From positions 1-64,000 of the forward strand of contig JAIVFJ010000229.1 in NCBI GenBank assembly GCA_025765615.1: a DNA stretch of 64,000 nucleotides. Reading direction: 5' to 3'. This document shows positions 10,434 through 20,004 of the stretch, piece by piece. The translations under genes and the position numbers were made by a program. Under the pieces are notes generated by a model that searched no databases, was not told the DNA's origin, and was given only the letters and a program-made list of their open reading frames with translations. This DNA comes from Zopfochytrium polystomum (taxonomy: Eukaryota > Chytridiomycota > Chytridiomycetes > Chytridiales > Chytridiaceae). Every line of letters starts with the position of its first letter. The stretch's first letter is position 1.

Positions 10434-12944
10434 GTGTAGTGCTCAGGAACTTCAAAGTACAACAGCCTCCTTGCATCTTCATCACGCTCGTTCAGTCTGA
10501 AGAAAGCAAGAAGCTTGGAGTCCCTCTGAAGGGCAGCGAACTTCCTCAAGGTCAGCATCCTCGTCAAAGTACACTGGCTGCTGGTCAGGGAGATGCACAG
10601 CCAACCTTGTGACTGACGGTATCCGGCCTTGCATGTGGAACTGGAAGATCCTCCAGCAGGCCTCCTGAGCAGACACGTAGCGGGCATCAAGGAACTCATT
10701 GATCTCATCCAAGCAGACAGCCACCTCTCCAGAGCCCACCGTCACCCTTGCCATGTCATGGCCCTTGTGCAAGTATTTCATGAGGTACTTGATGGCCCTC
10801 ATGGTGGCGCAAATCTCCACATTGATGTGCGCCTGGTACTTTTTGGACAGATACCGGTTGAATGCAACCACCCAACGGTTGTCCACTTCAAAGCCACGTG
10901 GGAGGGTGAAATGCCGTCCATTATTTCTGCGACGGTACTTGACGCCACCTTCAGGAGACACCTCTGTCTGATTGACCCACGGCTTGGGAAAACCCTTGTG
11001 CACTTGGTGGCGCCAGCAGGTTTGCAACGGTCAGAGCAAGAGTGAATCATGGTCTCCTTGATAATCCTGTAAAGCTCTGGATTCTCCTGCGGGTCAGGCA
11101 GCTCTGCACTCACAAATCGATCATAGTCGTCTGGGGTCTGGGGTGTGTCACTGGGGTCCAGCCAGGAGGCGATATGGGCATGAGGCAAGCCACGCTTTTG
11201 AAACTCCACCACCCAAACCACTGCAACCTGCTTGCCAAAGCAGATTTTCAAATCCTCCAGCAGGCTCTTTAGCTTCAGGTTAAACACACGTGACACCAAG
11301 TCAGGCCTGTCAACAGCACTCTGCCCAGGAAGCAGGTTGCTTGTGATCTCCTGCCCACGTTGGATTGCAGGTGAAGGTGATGAAGAGAGTTGGCTTCCCA
11401 TACTTTTGTGCAATGCTCATTGCATCCTGGTACTGCTGCTGCATGAAGCGTGGGGACCCAGGGAAGCTGGATGGAAGGACTACCCGCTTCCCCACCTGAA
11501 GAGGATTTGTCACATCCGACCTGACAGGCATCGTGCAGTCCATTATAATCTGCAGCCCTCAACTTTTTCTGGTTGTGGCGGATGAAATTCAGTCGGTTTG
11601 ACTCCACACAAACATAGAGGTCCACAATCAGCTGCTGAAAGAGTTTCCTGTACAGGTGTAAGTGAGAGCCCTCCCTGTACATGAGCTGGTAGCGGTAGTA
11701 CTGGGACATTGTAACAGTGGTCTGCCTCCTAACCCTTCTCTCACCACCATTGCTGCCGGCATCGTCACCATCAGAGTCATTGTCACCATCTGTCCCCAAG
11801 TCAAAATCCTCCTCAGGATCTGCATCATCAGCTGCAGCACCATAAGCATCCTCTGGAATGTCATCGTCAGAGTCAACATTGTTGTCACGGCCAGGAGCGT
11901 GACCACCCAGTCCATCCAGATCCTGTCCAGTCCTGCCCAGATCCTGTCCTGTCCTGTCCAGATCCCGTCCTGTCCTGTCCTGATCCTGTCCAGTCCGTGG
12001 TGCAATTTTTGCAATGCCAAGCATCCAGCCTTGGTCACCACAGGGAAAGATCAAAGGGTAGGCCAGTGGGAGGTAGCAGGGGTGTTCTGGAGGAATGTGA
12101 ACCAATTTGCCATCCCGCCCCCGTACAACAATGCTTCGATAAGCGCCTTCCTCCACTTCAGGGTCTGAAGGCAGGATTGCAGCAATGACATCGCCAGTTG
12201 GAGCATTGTAGGTTGTCCTGGTAATGACTCCAGCCTGAGCAGAGGGGGAGCAAAACTGGATGCAAAAGCTTTCTGATGGATTGCGACGCAGACACTCTCC
12301 AGCCGTCTGATAAAGCCTGGCATATGGGTTGAACTGTGGCGGGGAAAGAGCAAAGAAGAAAAAAAGGGAGTCAACAACAAACTGTTGAAGAACCACAAAC
12401 AGAAGAGGGAGAAACGTACCTCCAGCAATTCAGCCTGCAGCATCTCCACTATTTCTGGCATTGGGCGCAAGGGGCCAAATCCTCCACCAGCGACTGTCAT
12501 TCTGGCGTTGAACTGCTGGGCAGAGTCATAAATGTACATCTGAGAGAACTTGGGGTGATCCTGGGGGTCGTTGCAAAAGTTGGAGATGCTGTGGTGAAGC
12601 TGTCCACTGATGGTGAAGACTGGACACCTTGGCCGTGGCTGGTGATGTTTGCACCAACAGATGCAAATGCCATGAGGCTGTTGTAGTTGCGTGCGTTGGA
12701 CAGGAACTCTTTGGACAGGCGGTCATTGCCCAGGAGAAGCTCACTGATGAAGGGAGTTGGGCCAGCCAACTGGCAGCAGGGAGACTTGACCACGACTGCA
12801 GCAGAGCGAAAACTTTGGGTTTTTTTTCGATGATCCGCTGGTCCGCTCTTGAATGAACATGATCGCGTTGCAGAGTGGACAGGCTGTCTGCATCGGACCA
12901 AGGAAGTGGCAGCGACGGTCCTTGTCAACATCTTTGCCCCGGAT
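10370..12944 (-). pseudogene. Helitron Rep (HUH) region, frame-broken
   Basis: This is the middle of the RepHel protein. From 12944 it encodes a CPLC zinc site, then NDRLSKEFLSNARNYNSLM, KFSQMYIYDSAQQFNARM, and after an 86-bp intron (12334-12419, GTACGT donor, CACAG acceptor) FNPYARLYQTAGE. Further on are SPRFMQQQYQDAMSIAQ, TLFITFTCNPTW, the HUH motif in RGLPHAHI (about 11180) and the KYLMKYLHKGHD block that carries the tyrosine motif. The family uses this domain to nick and join single DNA strands. Conserved blocks change frame at least near 12760, 12600, 11540, 11340, 11010, 10500 and 10330, so no full-length product is possible. A long acidic spacer with repeated GQDLDRT units sits near 11930-11990. 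Confidence 0.8.
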
Positions 12945-13028
12945 CTGAAGGTCAAAAATGCAAAAATTGGGGGTGTGTGATCAGGAGGGCATCACCAATA
13001 CTGCAAGGCAAAAGAAAATGGACCTCAC

Positions 13029-13895
13029 CTGATCAGCACAAAACTCCTGAGCCACTGCTATCCCAAGCTGAGCAATTGTCTTTGGGCATCGACGGTCCCG
13101 CCTCGTTTGGTGGGTTCTTTGGCCGCAGGCAGGGCAGGGGATGTGGCCAGGACAATCTTCGCTCTGGTGGTCAAGGTGATCCATGCTACCACAGGCATCA
13201 CACGGAAGGCGGTGGGGACAGTCAAGTGAATTGACAGACTCGTGGGATTCGGCAATGTCAGCAGGCTCGTCATTGTCCATGCAAGTGAGGCAAGGTCGAG
13301 GGCAAAGCCTTGAGCGCTCGTGTAGGTGATTCCGAAGGCCGCATCTTGGGCATGGCTGGCGGTTCGGGCATTGAAGAGAGTTTGGGCCATGGTGACTGCG
13401 GCGTCCACAGGAGGTGCAGCCAGCAAAGTTAAGGCAGAGGGGGGAAGTTTGGTCAATATGATTGGTGAGTCCACACTCAGAGCAGCCAGGAAATTGGGGA
13501 CAGAGCAGTGAGCCTTGATTTGCATGGTTCAACTGCCCACACGCCAAGCAGCCAGTGAAGCAGGGACAAAGAAGGGAATCTTGGTTTCCATGGTCCAACT
13601 GCCCACACACAGAGCAGCCAGGATATTTGGGACAGTGAATCGAGTCTTGGTTTGCATGGGTGATGAACCCACACGCAGAGCAGCCAGGAAAGCGGGGACA
13701 ACGAATGGAGTCCTGGTTTCCATGGGTCAACTGTCCACATGCAGAGCAGCCGGCAAAAAAAGGGCAGTCGACAGATTGATTTCGGTAATGTGAGTTACTT
13801 CCACAGGATGGGCAGCCTGTGTTTGCTCGACACTTTTTGCTAGTCCTGCGTTGGTGATCCAAACCCCCACATGCAGGGCAAGAGCGTTTCGACAT
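13029..13895 (-). CDS. Zinc-knuckle array, first exon of the Helitron gene
   Basis: The ATG is at 13895. There are 289 codons in phase up to a GTGAGG donor at 13028; an 84-bp intron ends in CTTCAG and joins the exon starting at 12944. The exon is almost entirely an array of about 25-residue units, each C-x2-C-x4-H-x7-C, such as CSACGQLTHGNQDSIRC. I count eleven canonical units plus one degenerate unit that has lost the histidine. The His-to-Cys gap of seven is longer than in retroviral CCHC knuckles, where it is four. By position and splicing it forms the N-terminus of the RepHel protein, and single-strand nucleic-acid binding is the obvious role. It has no internal stop, unlike the Rep region downstream. 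Confidence 0.75.
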
Positions 13896-14019
13896 AGATG
13901 ACTTGATGAGTTCTGGTTTGAGTAGGTGATGGCCAAGTGGTTCTGCGATTTTTGCAGTTGTTGCGGTTGGAAAAGGTCATTTTAGTTGGGTCTCCCTAAT
14001 TCTTTAGCACTTGGAAGAC

Positions 14020-14021
14020 AG

Positions 14022-14057
<36 letters not shown>

Positions 14058-14086
14058 CAGAGAGAGAAGAGAGAAAGAGAGATAGA

Positions 14087-14141
<55 letters not shown>

Positions 14142-15135
14142 GGTGTGTGTGTGTGTGTGTGTATGTGTGTGTGGGGTGTGGGGTGTGGAGTGTGGGTATG
14201 TGTGATCGTACTTCGTCTCTTCAGCCGCGTCGTGGCCGCGTCGTTGGCAGTCTGGTTGGTCGGATGGGTTGGTCCGACCTGCCTGCTCCCAAGCTCCCCA
14301 CCCTCGAAAGAGGAGAGACAGAGAGACAGACAGAGCGAAAGACAAACAATGAGAGAGACTGAGAGACTGACTGACAGAGAGACAGACAGAGAGATAAGGA
14401 ACAATTTTTTTTCTGCAGGAGGGAAAGAGAGAGAGAGAGAGAGATACACGGAGAGGGAAAGGCAGACAGAGAGACAGAGAGAGGGATAGAGAGAGAGGGA
14501 TAGAGAGAGGGAGAGAGAGGACAGAGAGAAAGAGAGACAGAGAGAGACAGACAGACAGAGAGAGTGTGAGGGAAGGAGAGACAGACAGAGAGAGAAAGAG
14601 AGAGAGACAGACAAACAATGAGAGAGACTGAGAGACTTACTGACAGAGAGACAGACAGAGAGATAAGGAACAATTTTTTCTTCTTCCGGGCAGGAAAGAG
14701 AGAGATAGAGACAGAGACAGACGGAGAGAGAGAAAGAGAGAGGCAGAGAGAGGGACATGGAGAGGGAAAGGTAGACAGAGAGAGAGAGAAGGATCGAGAG
14801 TGAGAGAGACATAGAGAGAAAGGCAGACCGAGAGAGAAGGATTGCGAGAGAGAGATAGAGAGAGGGAGAGAGAGAGACGGAGTGAGAGAGAGAAAGAGAG
14901 AGACAGAGAGAGAGACGGAGAGAGAGAGAGAGAGAGAGAGACAGGAGAAAGAAATAGAGAGACAGACAGCCTTAGACAGACAACTGATCGACCTTTTTCC
15001 TTCCTTTTTGAGAGAGAGAGACAGAGAGAGAAAGAGAGAGAGGAGAAAGAGAGACAGAGAGAGAGAAAGAGAGACAGACAGAGAGACAGACAGCCCACTG
15101 ACTGCCAGTCCTACAGACAGGGAGGTAGACAGACA
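14020..15135. repeat. GA/GACA satellite tract of 1.1 kb with internal duplication
   Basis: The tract is purine-rich on the plus strand and made of GA, GACA and GGGA repeats. A 70-base segment ending in AGATAAGGAACAATTTTTT occurs at about 14342 and again at about 14611, so a block near 269 bp was duplicated. Long Ser-Leu open frames on the minus strand are products of the repeat, not genes. Confidence 0.85.
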
Positions 15136-15301
15136 ATCTGATAGACAGACAACGCATTGAGCTCCTTCCTTTTCCGATTTTTCCGCCGAGGTTTGATTGG
15201 GCACCAAAGACAAAAAATTAACCCCCCCCCCCCCCCTGCTCCACTAATTGCAATTAGAAAATCAGTTTAGCTGCAAATCCTTGTTTTTTTTATTATATAG
15301 A

Positions 15302-15683
15302 TGTAAACAGTCATTGATTGGAAAAGCAACATTCACACACAGTCGTGGACACTGACGCATGCTTTACTGCTTCAGAAGGAGACAGACGGAGAGAGCATTT
15401 TGAAGAGGGACAGAGAGACAGACAAAGATAGGACTCTCACTCTGTCTGTCGGTCTGTACCCTACAGTGCCTTTCATACCGCAGACTGCAAAGAGACAGGA
15501 AGATATATGAGATCTCCTCTTCATCTTCAGGGGCTAATCTATAGTCTAGTGGCAAAAGGGATAAGACAAGTCTTCAAGATGGGAAGCTCCTGGTCATTAG
15601 CAGAGCCGGTACCCTGGATTCAGCTCAAACTCAACAAAGATGGATGATGTGGTTCAATTCTGTCTTTATTCAAGGACAGCTAG
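15302..15683. other. Unassigned sequence between Helitron and Copia LTR
   Basis: I see no gene. Short CAGACAGA repeats occur near 15385-15430. Confidence 0.5.
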
Positions 15684-16091
15684 TGTTAGGCGGAACTGAG
15701 TGGTCAGCAGCAAGAGGCACAAGATGGACCCGAACCTATTGTGCCTGTCAGTTATCATTCTCATGATGCCCATGGGAGAGCGAGCCACCACCAATGCAGA
15801 CCTGGGCGCTGGCTTGCGCTGATGACAAATACTCCAAGTATTGAGTGGAACAGAAACCCGGTGTCAACAGTTTTCCTCCTCTGCTCAAGCAGATAATATA
15901 GGCGAGGTTTTTACCCTGTGCTGGTCATGCTTGCCCAGCAACTATTACAGCATGCATATCATCATCATGTATCAATAATTTATAACAGAGTCTTTTCTCT
16001 TTCTCTCCAAGTTGAGGAGAAGGACCACCCACAAACACACATCTCCACTTCATTCACTCCTTCCACTCACTCACTCAGAGTAGACTGTTTA
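15684..16091 (+). repeat. Copia LTR copy 1
   Basis: About 408 bp, starting TGTTAGGCGGAACTGA and ending AGTAGACTGTTTA. It is closely similar to the LTRs at 22400-22811 and 43972-44379. The terminal CA present in those copies is missing here, and the next bases (AAAAGATGGACAC) are not a primer binding site but the WD40 fragment. It is therefore a solo or rearranged LTR, not an obvious 5' LTR of an intact element. Confidence 0.85.
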
Positions 16092-16384
16092 AAAGATGGA
16101 CACTTCAGTTGGGTTACGCGTGCAGCATTCAGTCCTGATGGGCAGATTGTTGTGTCTGGAAGTCATTACAAGAGAGTCAGGATTTGGAAAGCATCCTCTG
16201 GCGGAGCTTATTTAAGCTTGTCTGAGCTGTCAACCAAAGCCCACTGGCAGTTGATGCACGAGCTTGGTGGTTTCTCTTTCAGAATATCTGATGGATTCAG
16301 TGCTGATGGGCGGTCTGTTGTTTTGAGGGACAGGGCTGGAAAAGCATATTGCATTGATCTTGCAACTGCACTCCAATCACAAGT
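16092..16384 (+). pseudogene. WD40-repeat gene fragment
   Basis: In one frame it encodes a good WD40 blade, with GHFSWVTRAAFSPDGQIVVS then KRVRIWKASSG, and a weaker second blade with FSADGRSVV. WD40 blades form beta-propellers. The fragment begins exactly at the edge of the Copia LTR and runs at about 16380 straight into ankyrin-repeat sequence in a different frame, so both ends are broken. No start codon, promoter or further blades were found. Confidence 0.65.
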
Positions 16385-16427
16385 GGTTGGTGCAGAAGGG
16401 TGCCTCTGTGGATGCTGGAAACAAGGA
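16380..16427 (+). pseudogene. Ankyrin-repeat fragment left of the Gypsy insertion
   Basis: AAGTGGTTGGTGCAGAAGGG and the following bases encode KWLVQKGASVDAGNKD, the end of an ankyrin repeat. It matches the repeats continuing at 19375. The Gypsy element at 16428-19374 interrupts it and AAGGA is duplicated on both sides. Confidence 0.75.
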
Positions 16428-16735
16428 TGTTATGAATCACCCTCTGGAAACCTCTGGAACCTTCTAGAACATTCCTTCATGGAACCTTGTGGAACCTTCT
16501 GGAACCTTCTTTGCTTTCCTGACTTGTCTTGTTGTCATTGGTATCATTGGTATCATTGTATTACTAATTGCTCTTTCTGGAACTTTCTTTGAGTCTTGAC
16601 AAGGAAGACTCTCAAAAGGTATAAAAGGGGGATGGGGGACCTGTCCCATCCCTCAAGTGAATTATTGTTTCCAATACAATCATCACTCCTCTCAGTTCCT
16701 TGTCTGCCTTGTCCTGTCCTGCCCTGTTCCTGACA
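16428..16735 (+). repeat. 5' LTR of the deleted Gypsy copy
   Basis: TGTTATGAATCACCC to TTCCTGACA. TATAAAA lies at 16620-16626. AAGTGAATTAT (16655-16665) is the exact complement of the primer site at 16738-16748. Confidence 0.95.
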
Positions 16736-16775
16736 TCATAATTCACTTCACCCTCTCCCACTACTCTCTGCCATC

Positions 16776-17699
16776 ATGTCTGACCCAAACAACACCTTCC
16801 CTGATGCAACTGCCTTCCAAGCCTTGATGGACCAATTACAAGCCCTCTCAAGACAGACGCACCAACTTCAAGAACAAGTCCTTCACCAGCAGCACCAGCT
16901 TCAACAACAACTTCACCAACAAGAACATCAAGCTCTTCCCCTGCCTCAAGCCAACCAAGCAAGAGAGCCCAAGGTTCCTAGCCCTGACAAGTTCACTGGG
17001 CTGGCCAAAGACCTTAGGAACTTCATGGCCACTGTGGAGAATGTCATCCTTCTCCAACCTTCAAGATTTCCCAGTGAGCAAGTCAAGGTTCTTTTCACAA
17101 GCACCCTCCTGTCTGGTCAAGCTCAATCATGGTACAGATCTCTCCCAAGCACACCCACCACCCTGCAAGAGCTCTGGGAGGGGCTGGAAGCTACCTTTGG
17201 TGACCCCTACGCATCTTGGACAGCAAGATCCAAGCTCAAGCATATCAAGCAAGGAAAGCAATCTTGTGTGGCCTACACCAACCAATTCAAGCAACTAGCC
17301 AGAGACTCTGGATACAATGATGCAGCTCTGATGGAGCTGTACCATGATGGTCTCCATGAGTCTATCCAAGACATGCTCTCCCAGTCTCTGCACATCCCTG
17401 AGACCTTGGAAGAGTACATTCTCCTTGCCATCAAGATTGACAACAGACTCTACTCCAAGAGGCTGAAGCAAAGACAAGTAGGAACTACATCAAGACCTAC
17501 CCCAGTTCCTCAAGCTCTCACAGTTCCTGAACCCATGCAAGTGGATGCAGTTGAGACACTTCCTAAGGGTCCTCTGAGCCAAGAGGAGAAAACAAGGAGG
17601 GCCCAGCAGGGACTGTGTTTTTACTGTGGCTCCAAGGAGCATGCTGTCAAGGACTGCCCAAGGAAGAAGCACCCAAACTCCCAGGTCCAGGCTCACTGA
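16776..17699 (+). CDS. gag: Gypsy Gag (307 aa)
   Basis: This is the structural polyprotein of the retrotransposon and would package element RNA into particles. A Gln/His-rich N-terminal segment (about 10-55), probably coiled coil, is followed by the conserved retrotransposon capsid region containing TSTLLSGQAQSWYRSL and LEATFGDPYASWTARSKL. A single CCHC zinc knuckle, CFYCGSKEHAVKDC, sits near the C-terminus. The frame is intact and almost identical to the copy at 58038-58961. The ATG is 40 bases downstream of the LTR, just after the primer site. The pol frame overlaps its last 85 bases in the -1 frame. Confidence 0.93.
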   Translation: MSDPNNTFPDATAFQALMDQLQALSRQTHQLQEQVLHQQHQLQQQLHQQEHQALPLPQANQAREPKVPSPDKFTGLAKDLRNFMATVENVILLQPSRFPSEQVKVLFTSTLLSGQAQSWYRSLPSTPTTLQELWEGLEATFGDPYASWTARSKLKHIKQGKQSCVAYTNQFKQLARDSGYNDAALMELYHDGLHESIQDMLSQSLHIPETLEEYILLAIKIDNRLYSKRLKQRQVGTTSRPTPVPQALTVPEPMQVDAVETLPKGPLSQEEKTRRAQQGLCFYCGSKEHAVKDCPRKKHPNSQVQAH

Positions 17700-19066
17700 G
17701 GGGCAATTCCCTGGACCCTCCTCCAAGCTGCCCCTGTTTCATCACCACCACCAGCACCACAAACACCTCAGATTCCAAGCCCCACCAACTCACCATGGAT
17801 GTCAAGATTCAACTCTCACCCAAGTCAACCATCACAACCAAGGCCCTTATAGACTCTGGATCATCCTGCAACATCATTGATGCCACCCTTGCCAAGTCTT
17901 GTGCCATTCCTACGATCAAGAAATCCACACCCCTCAAGGTCCACTTTGCCAATCATGCTCTGTTCAAGGAAATCAGCCATGAAACCAAGCTAAACCTCCA
18001 CATCCAAGACTTTCCACCATCCATGGTCAATCTGGAAGTATTGGATCTTGGCTCACCCACATTCTCTGTCATCCTGGGATTACCATGGCTGCAAGCCCAG
18101 AACCCTGCCATTGATTGGGTCACTGGTCAAGTCCAACCTCCACCAATCGGAACAGTCACCCAAAACTCAAGTCAAGCCCCCAAGTCTCATGCTCTCAAGC
18201 CCTTGATTCAAGATTCACAGCCAGCCAAGATTCAAGTTTCACAGTTCACAGTTCATAGTCAAGATTCCAGGACAGCTCATAGAGCTCACAGTCATGGCCA
18301 AGTCTGTAGTTCACAGAACCCACAGTCAAAGATTCAAGAACCACAGTTCACAGTCCAAATTCAAGATTCAAGCTCCACAGCTCACAGTTTTTGCCAAGAA
18401 CAGAACCCTGAGTCAAAGATTCAAGAATCACAGTTCCCAGTCAACAATTCAAGCCCCACTGCTGATGAGCACAGAAGGACAGACCTTGCACCTGAAGGGG
18501 GAGATGGTTTCACCCCACCATCCAAGACACACCTTTCACTGCTTCCTGACAGTGTGTGGGCATATGCAGCAACAGCTGGACACCCAGGAGAGCACAAGAC
18601 ATATGAGCTTGTTTCCAGAGACTTTTACTGGCTGGGCATGAGGAAGAACTTGCAGACCAAAAGACCAAGTCCCAAGCTAGACAACCTCAAGTTGGGACCT
18701 TTCAAGATCTTGGAGCAAATCAATCCAGTCACCTTCAAGCTGGATCTCCCTGCATCCATGAAGATCCACCCAGTTTTCCATGTCAGCCTTTTGGAGAAGT
18801 TTGTGGCCAACTCCATTCCAGGCAGAGTTGTTCCTCCTCCTCCTCCAGTTGAGGTAGAAGGTGAAGAGGAATTTGAGGTTGAACAAATCTTGGATGCCAA
18901 GTGGTTTGGAAGGACACTCAAGTTCCTTGTTAAGTGGAAAGGTTACTCAGATGCTGACAACACCTGGGAACCTGAGTCAAACCTCACTCACTGTCAAGAC
19001 CTTCTGCTCAAGTTCAAGACCAGGTACCCCACCAAGTTGCAGAAGAGGCCTAAAAGGGGGAGATGA
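17615..19066 (+). CDS. pol: Gypsy Pol remnant: protease plus chromodomain (483 aa open)
   Basis: An open frame kept in spite of large deletions. It retains the aspartic protease with IDSGSSCNIIDA, a Ser/Gln-rich linker, a scrap of the RNase H-integrase junction, the HPGEHKTYEL part of the integrase zinc finger, and the C-terminal chromodomain with FLVKWKGYSDADNTWEP. Reverse transcriptase, RNase H and the integrase catalytic core are gone. The first residues overlap gag and are probably not used as a separate start. The stop TGA directly abuts the 3' LTR, after a purine tract AAAAGGGGGAGA that would serve as plus-strand primer. The product could not act alone. Confidence 0.88.
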   Translation: MFLLWLQGACCQGLPKEEAPKLPGPGSLRGNSLDPPPSCPCFITTTSTTNTSDSKPHQLTMDVKIQLSPKSTITTKALIDSGSSCNIIDATLAKSCAIPTIKKSTPLKVHFANHALFKEISHETKLNLHIQDFPPSMVNLEVLDLGSPTFSVILGLPWLQAQNPAIDWVTGQVQPPPIGTVTQNSSQAPKSHALKPLIQDSQPAKIQVSQFTVHSQDSRTAHRAHSHGQVCSSQNPQSKIQEPQFTVQIQDSSSTAHSFCQEQNPESKIQESQFPVNNSSPTADEHRRTDLAPEGGDGFTPPSKTHLSLLPDSVWAYAATAGHPGEHKTYELVSRDFYWLGMRKNLQTKRPSPKLDNLKLGPFKILEQINPVTFKLDLPASMKIHPVFHVSLLEKFVANSIPGRVVPPPPPVEVEGEEEFEVEQILDAKWFGRTLKFLVKWKGYSDADNTWEPESNLTHCQDLLLKFKTRYPTKLQKRPKRGR

Positions 19067-19374
19067 TGTTATGAATCACCCTCTGGAAACCTCTGGAACC
19101 TTCTAGAACATTCCTTCATGGAACCTTGTGGAACCTTCTGGAACCTTCTTTGCTTTCCTGACTTGTCTTGTTGTCATTGGTATCATTGGTATCATTGTAT
19201 TACTAATTGCTCTTTCTGGAACTTTCTTTGAGTCTTGACAAGGAAGACTCTCAAAAGGTATAAAAGGGGGATGGGGGACCTGTCCCATCCCTCAAGTGAA
19301 TTATTGTTTCCAATACAATCATCACTCCTCTCAGTTCCTTGTCTGCCTTGTCCTGTCCTGCCCTGTTCCTGACA
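19067..19374 (+). repeat. 3' LTR of the deleted Gypsy copy
   Basis: No difference from the 5' LTR was seen by eye. It is followed by the target duplication AAGGA. Confidence 0.95.
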
Positions 19375-20004
19375 AAGGACAAGTGGACACCACTCCACAT
19401 TGCATCTTGGAACAGCCATTTGGAAGTTGTGAAGTGGTTGGTGCAGCAGGGTGCCACCTTGGATGCTGAGAACAAGGACAAGTCAACACCACTTTACATT
19501 GCGTCTCAGAACGGCCATTTGGAAGTTGTGAAGTGGTTGGTGCACAAGGGTGCCACTGTGGATGCTGAGAGCAAGGACAGGTGGAGACCACTCCACATTG
19601 CATCTCAGAACGGCCATTTGGAAGTTGTGAAGTGGTTGGTGCAGCAGGGTGCCGCTGTGGATGCTGAGAACAACAACACAGCAACACCACTCTACATTGC
19701 ATCTCAGAACGGCCATTTTGAAGTTGTGAAGTGGTTGGTCCAGGAGGGTGCCACTGTGGATGCTGAGTTAAACAGTAAGTGGACTCCGCTTCACATTGCA
19801 GCAAAGAATGGCCATTTGCACGTCGTGAAGCTGTTGATCACTCAGAACGCAAATGCCTCTGCTGTGAACTCAAATGGTGAAAGACCTTTGGATATTGCCA
19901 AAAGGAATGGCCACAATGACATTGCCAAATTCCTTGATGGGCAATTTCCTTCAGGCAACTGTCGTAGTGGCCTCTTTGGGTTGTTTGGGAGGTCGGAGAA
20001 GTAG
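19375..20004 (+). pseudogene. Ankyrin-repeat protein, 3' part, cut by Gypsy
   Basis: About 210 residues remain, covering five to six ankyrin repeats of the form TPLHIASQNGHLEVVKWLVQ, followed by a short tail with GLFGLFGRSEK and a stop at 20004. The apparent ATG at 19339 lies in the LTR. Real homology starts at 19375 and continues the repeat cut at 16427. Ankyrin repeats are protein-binding scaffolds. Low divergence between successive units suggests recent unit duplication. Without its promoter and N-terminus it is probably non-functional unless LTR-driven. Confidence 0.8.

Larger units (their letters stand above)
8153..15301 (-). mobile_element. Helitron, decayed, about 7.1 kb
   Basis: Read on the minus strand it starts with TCTATATAATAAAA at 15301, preceded by A, and ends with CTAG at 8153, followed by T. 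This is the TC...CTRR form and A/T insertion site typical of Helitrons. A weak GACT/AGTC hairpin lies about 15 bases before the CTAG. Inside are a zinc-knuckle exon, an HUH replication initiator and a PIF1-like helicase in the standard order. Several frame breaks in the Rep part show this copy is not autonomous. A 1.1 kb GA-rich satellite lies between the 5' end and the first exon. The end calls rest on motif only; comparison with an empty site or second copy is missing. Confidence 0.7.
16428..19374 (+). mobile_element. Gypsy chromovirus, internal-deletion copy
   Basis: The LTRs are 16428-16735 and 19067-19374 (308 bp each, no difference seen), with a target duplication AAGGA at 16423-16427 and 19375-19379. 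The body keeps gag, protease and the chromodomain tail but has lost reverse transcriptase, RNase H and most of integrase compared with the full copy at 57645-62949. At least three deletions occurred; one junction lies at an 8-base direct repeat TGAGGAAG present at both ends in the full copy. The remaining pol frame is still open. Identical LTRs and an intact target duplication point to recent insertion, probably mobilised by proteins from a full copy. Confidence 0.92.

Noticed and set aside
13029..13895. Retroviral-type Gag
   Set aside because: The array of knuckles has a different spacing, no capsid region, and splices in frame to the Helitron Rep part.
13982..15213. Long minus-strand Ser/Leu open frames
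   Set aside because: They are translations of the GA satellite; repeats without stops give open frames in several phases.
19339..19374. ATG of the ankyrin frame
   Set aside because: It lies within the Gypsy LTR; ankyrin homology begins only after the target duplication.
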